From assembly GCA_007135995.1 (NCBI GenBank), contig SLHU01000082.1:1-6711 (forward strand): a stretch of 6,711 nucleotides of DNA, given 5' to 3'. Shown here piece after piece: positions 1 to 5,185 of the stretch. The stretch comes from Clostridiales bacterium (GTDB lineage: Bacteria > Bacillota > Clostridia > Saccharofermentanales > UBA5734). Each line of letters begins with the position of its first letter. Position 1 is the first letter of the stretch. The notes under the pieces were generated by a model. That model was given only the letters and a program-made list of their open reading frames with translations, was not told the origin of the DNA and did no database searches. Both the position numbers and the translations under genes were made by a program.

Positions 1-30
1 AGACAGCAGTTATTGTTTGGCATCATTGAG

Positions 31-35
31 AGGAG
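31..35 (+). promoter_or_regulatory. Ribosome binding site that decides the iscS start
   Basis: AGGAG, within GAGAGGAG, lies 10 bases before the ATG at 46. It supports that ATG rather than the upstream TTG at 13, which has no purine-rich sequence before it inside the window. Confidence 0.6.
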
Positions 36-45
36 CATCAGGCAC

Positions 46-1257
46 ATGGAGCAGCGTCAACGCGTATATCTGGATCATGCAGCAACAACCCCGGTTCACC
101 CAGCGGTTGTTAAATCCATGTTTCCTTATTTTACTGAATATTATGGTAATCCGTCTTCGTTTTACCAGACCGGGCGGGAAGCCAGAAAAAGCCTGGAAGA
201 GGCAAGAGATAAAATTGCCGGTATCTTCAATGCTGACCCCGGTGAAATTTACTTTACTGCCTGCGGCACAGAATCTGATAACTGGGCGATCAAAGGTACC
301 GCTTTAAGCCGGCAAAAACATGGCAGACATATCATCACCAGCGCAATCGAGCATCATGCGGTGCTGCATGCCTGCGAAGACCTGCAAAAGCAAGGTTTTG
401 AGTTAACAGTGCTGCCGGTGGATGAGAACGGCCTGGTCAGTCCTGAATCGGTACGTGGTACCATAAGGGAAGACACGATTCTGGTGACGATCATGATGGC
501 CAATAATGAAATTGGTACTTTGCAGCCCATCAAAGAGATCGCGGCCATCTGCCGCGAGAAAAAAGTCCTGTTTCATTCTGATGCTGTGCAGGCAGGCGGT
601 GCTCTGCCAATTGATGTGAAAGATCTTGGTGCGGACATGCTTTCTTTCTCAGCACATAAATTTTATGGTCCCAAAGGGGTAGGGCTTTTATATCTGCGCA
701 AGGGCTTACGCATTGATAATCTGCTTTCCGGCGGCGCACAGGAAAGAAACCGCCGCGGCGGCACCGAAAACCTCGCCGGTATTGTCGGGATGGCAAAAGC
801 TTTAGAGCTGGCAGACGAGAAAATGGAAGCCGAGCAGAAGCGGATGATCACACTTCGCGATTATCTGATCGAGCAGCTTTTAAAAAAAATACCGCATACA
901 AGGCTCAACGGCCATCCTGAAAAGAGACTGCCAAATAATGTCAATGTTTCGTTTGAGTTTATTGAAGGCGAGTCGATTTTGCTGATGCTCGATCATTATG
1001 GTTTTGAGTGTTCCAGCGGTTCTGCCTGCACATCGGGTTCGCTCGATCCTTCGCATGTGTTGCTGGCGATCGGCCTGCCGCACGAAATTGCGCACGGATC
1101 GCTGCGTGTCTCACTGGGTCAGAGTAATACGCGGGAACAGATGGACAAGCTAACCGAAAGCCTGTCGACCATTGTCAGCCGGCTTCGTGATATGTCGCCG
1201 CTTTACGCTGATTTCCTGAAAAAGAACCGGGCAGAAGAAAAAACTGCGTCTAACTAA
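46..1257 (+). CDS. iscS: Cysteine desulfurase, NifS/IscS family (PLP-dependent)
   Basis: Pyridoxal-phosphate enzyme that turns L-cysteine into L-alanine and leaves a persulfide on its active-site cysteine, the sulfur source for Fe-S clusters and thio-tRNA. Seen in the 403-residue product: the N-terminal YLDHAATTP motif; the PLP-binding lysine in SFSAHKFYGPKG (Lys205); and the mobile-loop cysteine in SSGSACTSG (Cys328). Both positions fit group I enzymes such as E. coli IscS, and SACTSGSLDPSHVL is the NifS-like wording common in Clostridia. The ATG at 46 is preferred over an in-frame TTG at 13 because AGGAG (31-35) lies 10 bases before it and family proteins start just ahead of the YLDHAATT strand. 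The downstream iscU and mnmA are its expected sulfur acceptors. The gene is complete. The symbol could equally be nifS; family assignment is secure, specific partner preference is inferred. Confidence 0.95.
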   Translation: MEQRQRVYLDHAATTPVHPAVVKSMFPYFTEYYGNPSSFYQTGREARKSLEEARDKIAGIFNADPGEIYFTACGTESDNWAIKGTALSRQKHGRHIITSAIEHHAVLHACEDLQKQGFELTVLPVDENGLVSPESVRGTIREDTILVTIMMANNEIGTLQPIKEIAAICREKKVLFHSDAVQAGGALPIDVKDLGADMLSFSAHKFYGPKGVGLLYLRKGLRIDNLLSGGAQERNRRGGTENLAGIVGMAKALELADEKMEAEQKRMITLRDYLIEQLLKKIPHTRLNGHPEKRLPNNVNVSFEFIEGESILLMLDHYGFECSSGSACTSGSLDPSHVLLAIGLPHEIAHGSLRVSLGQSNTREQMDKLTESLSTIVSRLRDMSPLYADFLKKNRAEEKTASN

Positions 1258-1434
1258 TTCAAAACCGGTATGTCTAAAGGTCGTACTGGTGTCGACAGAT
1301 ACTAAAAGATCCTGTGCCAGGCAATCAGGCCCGAATGGCACGCAACCCGAAATTGATGTAAAATAATTCAGGCTTTAAAAAGCATAAAGATGATATAGAA
1401 AATATACTTAGATAAACGAAAGGTGAGATTAGCG
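1258..1434 (+). other. iscS-iscU intergenic region with imperfect hairpins
   Basis: This gap is unusually long for a gene pair that is often tightly spaced, and it holds no plausible reading frame. Two fold-back elements are visible. GTATGTC (1268-1274) can pair with GAC..ATAC (1294-1302) across a 2-base bulge. GTGCCAGGC (1314-1322) can pair with GCC (1329-1331) and, after a 4-base CGAA bulge, TGGCAC (1336-1341), giving a 9-bp stem with a 6-base loop. Neither is followed by a T-run, so neither is a classical terminator. Weak promoter candidates exist: TTGATG (1353-1358), 17 bases, TAAAAA (1376-1381); and an extended -10, TGATATAGA (1391-1399). Whether iscU is transcribed separately or by read-through cannot be decided here. 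I recognise no known riboswitch class. Confidence 0.4.
1421..1426 (+). promoter_or_regulatory. Ribosome binding site of iscU
   Basis: AGGTGA (within AAAGGTGAG) matches the anti-Shine-Dalgarno sequence well and sits 8 bases before the ATG at 1435. The GTG at 1423 lies inside this site, so a start there is unlikely. Confidence 0.8.
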
Positions 1435-1866
1435 ATGCAGTATAGTGATAAGGTGATGGATCATTTCATGCACCCGAGAAATGTTGGTGAGATTGAAAAC
1501 GCTGATGCCAGCGGAACCGTTGGCAACGCCAAATGCGGTGATATCATGAAAGTTGATCTGAAAATAGAAGATAATGTGATTGTTGATATTAAGTTCAAAA
1601 CATTTGGCTGCGGCTCGGCTATTGCGACGAGCAGCATGGCAACCGAAATGGTCATGGGGAAAACGGTTGACGAAGCACTGAAGCTGACAAACAAAGCTGT
1701 TGCAGAAGCACTGGACGGTCTTCCGGCCATCAAGATGCACTGTTCAATGCTGGCAGAACAAGCAGTTAAATCGTCTTTGAAAAATTATTTTGAAAAGACC
1801 GGACAAATGACACCGGAGCGGGAAGAAATGTTTAAGTCACTGGATGAAGATGCACATGATCATTAG
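1435..1866 (+). CDS. iscU: Fe-S cluster assembly scaffold protein, IscU / NifU N-terminal type
   Basis: Cytoplasmic scaffold on which Fe-S clusters are assembled from iron and sulfur supplied by the desulfurase, then passed to apo-proteins. The 143-residue product is a single IscU/NifU_N domain. All three ligand cysteines are visible: Cys34 in NAKCGD with Asp36, Cys59 in FGCGSAIATSS, and Cys103 in the KMHCSMLAEQA motif (family LPxxKxHCSxLA). It lacks the C-terminal Nfu domain of full nitrogen-fixation NifU, so a housekeeping scaffold role is likely. The start at 1435 is set by the AGGTGA site 8 bases upstream; an in-frame GTG at 1423 lies within that site. The gene overlaps mnmA downstream by 23 bases, implying co-transcription and probably translational coupling. 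It may also be annotated nifU. Confidence 0.95.
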   Translation: MQYSDKVMDHFMHPRNVGEIENADASGTVGNAKCGDIMKVDLKIEDNVIVDIKFKTFGCGSAIATSSMATEMVMGKTVDEALKLTNKAVAEALDGLPAIKMHCSMLAEQAVKSSLKNYFEKTGQMTPEREEMFKSLDEDAHDH

Positions 1867-3187
1867 TCCCGACAGCCAAACCCAAACCGGCCACAACCAC
1901 CGGAAGCGGCGCGTGCTTCTTGGCATGAGCGGCGGAGTTGACAGCTCTGTCGCTTGTTTTCTGCTCAAGGAACAAGGTTATGATGTGGTCGGCCTGACTT
2001 TGCTGACAAATCCCAGAAGCGATGAGCATCTTGACGATGTCAAAGCAATCTGCAGACAGGCCGGGATCAAGCTGATTGTGGCCGATGTCCGTCAGTCATT
2101 CAAGACACTGATCATCGATGATTTTATCCGCAGCTATGCACAGGGTCATACACCCAATCCCTGTGTTTTATGTAATCCGGCAATCAAGTTTTCTGTTTTT
2201 ATAGAAGCTGCCGATGCCAACGACTGCGATTTCGTAGCAACAGGGCATTATGCAGCGATCCAAAAACATCCTGAAACGGGACGGCTGACCCTGACACGAA
2301 CCGATGCCGGCCTCAAGGATCAGACCTATTTTATGTACAGATTAACGCAGGAGCAGCTGTCAAGAGTCATTTTTCCGCTTTCCGGCTGGCAAAAAAAGAC
2401 CATTCGCCAAAAAGCGGCCTCGCTGGGGCTGATCGGGCATCAGGGCAGTGACCTGGCCAGCAAACCCGACAGCCAGGACAACTGTTTCGTGCCCGAAGCT
2501 GGATATGCTGAGTTTATCAGAACTGAGTTAGAGAAAAACGGCCCCCATGAATGGCTGAATCTGCTTGAACCGGGACCCGTAAAAAATACACAAGGAGAAA
2601 CGATTGGGACGCATCGCGGCCTGATCCACTATACCATCGGCCAGCGTAAAGGTTTTCAGGTTAAGACAACCGACCGTCTCTTTGTTCTGGGGAAGGACCC
2701 GGGCCGCAATGCACTGATCGTGGGACAGCACCATCAGGTGATGCGACAAAAAATACTGGTCACAGATCCGGTGTATTCAGGACTGGACGCAATCAAGACG
2801 GGGCAGCAGCTGCAGGCGAAAATCAGAAACTCTGCCAATCCAAAACCCTGCCGGGTCTATCCCGTTCACAATATGACTGATGAAACGCCAGACGGTCTGT
2901 TTTCAGGATCAGAAGCAGCAAACAATAGTTCAGCAATTGATCATGCTTCTGATAAAAAACAAAGCCTGGAAGAGACATCGTCTGATGCGGCTTTGAAAAC
3001 TGCATCAGACAAGACGGCATCTGCCGCTGTAAAAGCAGGTAAAGCGTCGAACGATGAAGGATCGCCAGCAGCGCTGCTAGTTGTTTTTGATGAGTCTGTA
3101 CCTGCTCCGGCGCCGGGACAGTCCTGTGTCTTCTACGATGGTGACTACATCATGGCGGGCGGGTTTATCAGTGATCGTTATCTGTAA
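1844..3187 (+). CDS. mnmA: tRNA-uridine 2-sulfurtransferase MnmA, with an internal C-terminal insertion
   Basis: MnmA adenylates U34 of tRNA-Lys, -Glu and -Gln and replaces its 2-oxygen with persulfide sulfur (s2U34). Seen: ATP-binding PP-loop SGGVDSS (residues 29-35); TPNPCVLCN with catalytic Cys107 plus Cys110; the GHYA motif (134-137); KDQTYF (158-163); and KPDSQDNCF with the second catalytic Cys214. The C-terminal barrel ends with APGQSCVFYDGD (424-434). At 447 residues it is well above the usual roughly 360. About 20 extra residues precede the PP-loop strand, and a Ser/Ala/Lys/Asp-rich stretch (about 344-405) interrupts the C-terminal domain, with both flanks in frame. The ATG at 1844 lies inside iscU and has no strong ribosome site. 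ATGs at 1850 and 1856, or a GTG at 1913 preceded by GGAAG, are alternatives, so the true N-terminus is uncertain. Its sulfur probably comes from the adjacent desulfurase. Confidence 0.93.
   Translation: MKMHMIISPDSQTQTGHNHRKRRVLLGMSGGVDSSVACFLLKEQGYDVVGLTLLTNPRSDEHLDDVKAICRQAGIKLIVADVRQSFKTLIIDDFIRSYAQGHTPNPCVLCNPAIKFSVFIEAADANDCDFVATGHYAAIQKHPETGRLTLTRTDAGLKDQTYFMYRLTQEQLSRVIFPLSGWQKKTIRQKAASLGLIGHQGSDLASKPDSQDNCFVPEAGYAEFIRTELEKNGPHEWLNLLEPGPVKNTQGETIGTHRGLIHYTIGQRKGFQVKTTDRLFVLGKDPGRNALIVGQHHQVMRQKILVTDPVYSGLDAIKTGQQLQAKIRNSANPKPCRVYPVHNMTDETPDGLFSGSEAANNSSAIDHASDKKQSLEETSSDAALKTASDKTASAAVKAGKASNDEGSPAALLVVFDESVPAPAPGQSCVFYDGDYIMAGGFISDRYL
2873..3058 (+). other. Low-complexity insertion within mnmA
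   Basis: Codes for residues about 344-405 of MnmA. More than a third of these are Ser or Ala, with many Asp, Glu and Lys; cysteine, tryptophan and tyrosine are absent. The preceding AKIRNSANPKPCRV and following LLVVFDESVPAPAPGQ are recognisable pieces of the C-terminal barrel that normally lie close together. No stop, frameshift or terminal repeat marks the edges, so it reads as an in-frame disordered loop expansion. Boundaries are estimated by eye from general knowledge of the family. Confidence 0.65.
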
Positions 3188-3201
3188 TCATCATTGTTTT
3201 T

Positions 3202-4032
3202 TCAGGACAGCCGTGTCTGAACCGGCTGTCTTTTTTCGTAGTGGGTCAGGTGCCGGAACCCCAGGTCTTTGAGCCAGCTGGCTGTCTCTTGAAAATACCG
3301 GCCTACTTGATCGGGGAAATGAGCATCGCTTCCCAGGCTGATCAGCCGGCCGCCAAGGCGATAATAGGCATCCATTATGTCTTTGTCCGGCCAGGCGTCG
3401 GATCCTTCATATCCCAGATCCATCATTTTTTCTACCGTTCCGGTATTAATCTCCAGTGCTTTATGATGCTCAATGAGGGTTTTAAAAAACTGATCAAAAG
3501 CTTCCGGCAGTTCGCGGTAATACATCTTACGATCATCGTAGGGTGCGTAGCGTGACACGTAGTCAAAGTGGCCGACAATATCATGATCAGGGCATACAGT
3601 AATCATCTCATTGAGCCGTTCCAGATACCGCCTGTAAACCGCTTTTTTTCCGACTTTGTAAATCGAATCATCGACATATGGGTCATCTCCGTCAAATAAA
3701 TGAAGCGACATAATGATACTGTCAAAATCGAACGATTTGGCCAGCAGCGCGTACCGCTCACATTGTGCGGGCATATAGCCTAGCTCAATACCGATCAACA
3801 GCCGCGGTCTGCCGTGTGCCTGCTGACGGCGAAGCGGCAAGAGCAGCTTAAAATATTCATCAAGCGAGAAGACTTCCTCGCGGCCCGGGTGATAGAAGAC
3901 CCCATACTCAAAATGGTCAGTTGTGCAGATGCCAGCCAACCTCTTTTTTGCCGCAGCTGCAAGCAGTTCCGCTGCGGACTGCCTGCCGTCACTGGAAAAT
4001 TCAGATAAATGCGAATGTGTATCTATGTACAT
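3202..4032 (-). CDS. PHP-domain phosphoesterase, histidinol-phosphatase (HisK/HisJ) type
   Basis: Metal-dependent phosphoesterase of the PHP superfamily; closest fit is histidinol-phosphate phosphatase (penultimate step of histidine synthesis). The 276-residue product shows the metal-site motifs in order: THSHLSEFSSDG (His6, His8, Asp15), TTDHFE (His40), GIELGY (Glu83), SLHLFDG (His111), GHFDYV (His155) and GSDAH (Asp236, His238). Length and motif spacing suit HisK-type enzymes of Firmicutes. The ATG is supported by GGAGGG (4043-4038, minus strand) 5 bases upstream, and a good promoter lies further upstream. No histidine gene is in the window, so substrate is inferred from family; another small phosphoester is possible, and no symbol is given. 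The gene converges on mnmA, and its final codons contain the mnmA terminator. I see no terminator of its own. Confidence 0.88.
   Translation of the reverse strand: MYIDTHSHLSEFSSDGRQSAAELLAAAAKKRLAGICTTDHFEYGVFYHPGREEVFSLDEYFKLLLPLRRQQAHGRPRLLIGIELGYMPAQCERYALLAKSFDFDSIIMSLHLFDGDDPYVDDSIYKVGKKAVYRRYLERLNEMITVCPDHDIVGHFDYVSRYAPYDDRKMYYRELPEAFDQFFKTLIEHHKALEINTGTVEKMMDLGYEGSDAWPDKDIMDAYYRLGGRLISLGSDAHFPDQVGRYFQETASWLKDLGFRHLTHYEKRQPVQTRLS
3206..3236 (+). terminator. Rho-independent terminator of the iscU-mnmA transcript
   Basis: Perfect 8-bp stem GACAGCCG (3206-3213) / CGGCTGTC (3223-3230), 9-base loop, followed directly by six T (3231-3236). It starts 18 bases after the mnmA stop. It lies within the last codons of the convergent PHP gene. 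The layout suits only plus-strand transcription: on the minus strand the A-run comes before the hairpin and no T-run follows. Confidence 0.9.
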
Positions 4033-4037
4033 AGGTG

Positions 4038-4043
4038 CCCTCC
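4038..4043 (-). promoter_or_regulatory. Ribosome binding site of the PHP gene
   Basis: On the minus strand GGAGGG lies 5 bases before the ATG at 4032, which fixes the start. Confidence 0.8.
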
Positions 4044-4075
4044 ATGTATATCAGATCATATGCTTGGTTTGTTAA

Positions 4076-4104
4076 TTGTTAAAGATCAGACAATCCATTA
4101 TAGT
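4076..4104 (+). promoter_or_regulatory. Divergent promoter sharing the -10 block of the PHP promoter
   Basis: On the plus strand: -35 TTGTTA (4076-4081, 4 of 6), 17-base spacer, -10 TATAGT (4099-4104, 5 of 6). The -10 overlaps the minus-strand TATAAT by four bases. Expected start is near 4111, about 98 bases before the ATG of the surface-protein remnant at 4209. Confidence 0.5.
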
Positions 4105-4125
4105 TGATTTGTGATCAGGTTTCCA
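4097..4125 (-). promoter_or_regulatory. Sigma-A-type promoter of the PHP gene
   Basis: Read on the minus strand: -35 TGGAAA (4125-4120, 4 of 6 to TTGACA), 17-base spacer, perfect -10 TATAAT (4102-4097). Expected transcription start is near 4090, giving a leader of about 58 bases before the ATG at 4032. Confidence 0.7.
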
Positions 4126-4208
4126 GATAACCCTAAGCTTGTGATACTTGCTTGGCTGCGGTCAGCACACGATCATGAACAACTGACAGCTGTTTTCCAT
4201 GCCCTCAT

Positions 4209-4727
4209 ATGCTTAAACACCGCGGTCTTTTAAATGATGCATCTGCCCTGAATCTGAGCTATACGATAGCTGATCTTCAGGCCGATACGGATATCCGTGT
4301 AGCATTTGAAACCACGCCTGAAGAGACCACTGCTGAAACAACCGAGGAGACCACTGCCGAAGCAACTGAAGAGACTACTGCTGAAGAAACAGAGGAGACC
4401 ACTGCCGAAGCAACTGAAGCGACCACTGCTGAAGAAACAGAGGAGACGACAGCTGAAACAACTGAGGAGACGACAGCTGAGACACCTGAGGAGACCACGC
4501 TGCTGATCATTCCTGATGAGACGATACCACTGGCTGAGACTCATGCGACAACAGAAACAGCCAAAAAGACCCATACCGAAGCAGCAATTCAAGAGACACT
4601 TGAGCTGACCAATGAAGAAATTCCTCAGACAGGACAAACTGGCAACAGTGTTGTCATTGGCTCAGTCATGTTGGCTTTGGCCGGCAGCTTAATATATATA
4701 CTGAGTCGAAAAAAATCTCTTAACTAA
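4209..4727 (+). pseudogene. Probable 5'-truncated sortase-anchored surface protein (Thr/Glu repeat stalk, IPQTG signal)
   Basis: The 172-residue reading frame looks like the tail of a larger cell-wall-anchored protein. Order: residues 1-34, including YTIADLQADTDIRVAFE, resemble the last strands of an extracellular beta-sandwich domain; residues 40-95 are seven octapeptide repeats of the TTAExTEE type; then a Thr-rich linker; then IPQTG (138-142, an LPXTG variant), a hydrophobic segment (about 148-165) and the basic tail SRKKSLN. A working sortase substrate needs an N-terminal signal peptide, and none is present. The ATG at 4209 has no Shine-Dalgarno sequence, and the frame is closed upstream by TGA at 4176-4178. 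I infer loss of the 5' part by deletion or frameshift. It could still be an expressed short protein with a non-canonical start. The anchor assignment is firmer than the pseudogene call. Confidence 0.6.
4326..4493 (+). repeat. 24-bp tandem repeat, seven copies, encoding TTAExTEE octads
   Basis: Seven full 24-bp units in frame, such as those encoding TTAETTEE, TTAEATEE and TTAEETEE, with a partial unit (TTPEE) before and a TT stub after. Units 2-3 (4350-4397) and 4-5 (4398-4445) form a near-identical 48-bp pair differing at two bases, pointing to a recent duplication of a two-unit block. Such Thr/Glu repeats act as extended wall-spanning stalks in other surface proteins. They are contiguous and coding, not CRISPR. 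Confidence 0.9.
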
Positions 4728-4766
4728 TAGTCAAATCTAGTTTTTCAATCTATGAATAAATTGCGG

Positions 4767-4799
4767 AAGTGTCCCGGTCATTTTCTGACCGGGACACTT
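4767..4799 (+). terminator. Strong perfect hairpin, possible terminator without a good T-run
   Basis: AAGTGTCCCGGTCA (4767-4780) and TGACCGGGACACTT (4786-4799) form a perfect 14-bp stem with a 5-base loop, TTTTC. It lies 40 bases after the stop of the surface-protein remnant. Only three T (4798-4800, two of them in the stem) come before GCAGTG, so it is not a textbook terminator on the plus strand, and the minus strand has no T-run either. It may end the upstream transcript or protect its 3' end, or be a dispersed repeat unit. Confidence 0.5.
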
Positions 4800-5171
4800 T
4801 GCAGTGCGACACCGCATATACTGTTCGGTGCAAAATGATTTCAGGTTTTACAGCTGATTGCGAATGCCCAAGACATGCATTTTTCTGGATTAGATTGCTG
4901 GAAAAACAGGAAGTTGATGTTCTAACCGCTGCAAGATGCGTTATAATAGGTTCTGGATGGCTGATCTGTATCATTTGCATCAGCATTCAGAAACGAAATG
5001 ATGTAGAATCGTGATTCATTAACTGATTAATACCGGATCTGCAGGGATCATAAGCTGCATTTGATCATGATTGCCAGAATATTCTGGCTGACATGATGTA
5101 ATATCAAACCAGATCAACATATCTGACAGCAAAGGTCATCAAGCAAAATATCCAAGCACGACAGAACAAAC
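4800..5171. other. Intergenic region with dyads, no convincing gene
   Basis: Reading frames here lack ribosome sites and recognisable protein features. Visible elements are: a perfect TATAAT (4942-4947) with no good -35 at normal spacing (TTGATG at 4914-4919 is 22 bases away); a dyad GAATC-GT-GATTC (5006-5017) followed at once by ATTAA-CTGA-TTAAT (5018-5031); and a perfect 16-bp palindrome (5073-5088). If TATAAT 4942 is used, the aminopeptidase leader would exceed 200 bases. I recognise no known riboswitch or small RNA. Confidence 0.4.
5073..5088. promoter_or_regulatory. Perfect 16-bp palindrome, possible operator
   Basis: GCCAGAATATTCTGGC is perfectly self-complementary and stands about 100 bases before the aminopeptidase start. 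With no loop it suits a dimeric DNA-binding protein better than an RNA hairpin. It matches no consensus I can confidently name, so operator status is inferred from symmetry and position. Confidence 0.4.
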
Positions 5172-5177
5172 AGGAGG
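5172..5177 (+). promoter_or_regulatory. Ribosome binding site of the M18 aminopeptidase gene
   Basis: AGGAGG, a full match, 8 bases before the ATG at 5186. It fixes the start and predicts strong translation. Confidence 0.9.
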
Positions 5178-5185
5178 ATAATCTA

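Noticed and set aside
13..45. Upstream TTG start for the cysteine desulfurase
   Set aside because: It adds 11 residues not typical of the family and has no ribosome site in view; the ATG at 46 has AGGAG before it.
3206..3230. Bidirectional terminator serving the PHP gene too
   Set aside because: On the minus strand no T-run follows the hairpin; the A-run comes before it, and the hairpin lies ahead of the PHP stop codon.
4111..4233. Plus-strand frame upstream of the surface-protein remnant as its missing signal peptide
   Set aside because: It is in a different frame, lacks a basic N-terminus and ribosome site, and ends at TAA 4231-4233; mentioned only as a speculative remnant.
4326..4493. 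Possible CRISPR array
   Set aside because: The units are contiguous with no spacers and keep the reading frame, so this is a coding tandem repeat.
4277..4510. Minus-strand Val/Ser-rich frame opposite the stalk repeats
   Set aside because: A mirror of the 24-bp coding repeat; the plus-strand frame carries the recognisable sortase signal.
4914..4947. TTGATG / TATAAT as an aminopeptidase promoter
   Set aside because: The 22-base spacing is too long for a standard promoter. The TATAAT alone is kept only as a weak possibility.
4769..5014. Open frame of 81 codons (+) after the surface-protein remnant
   Set aside because: It starts with GTG inside the strong hairpin, has no ribosome site and shows no recognisable protein features.
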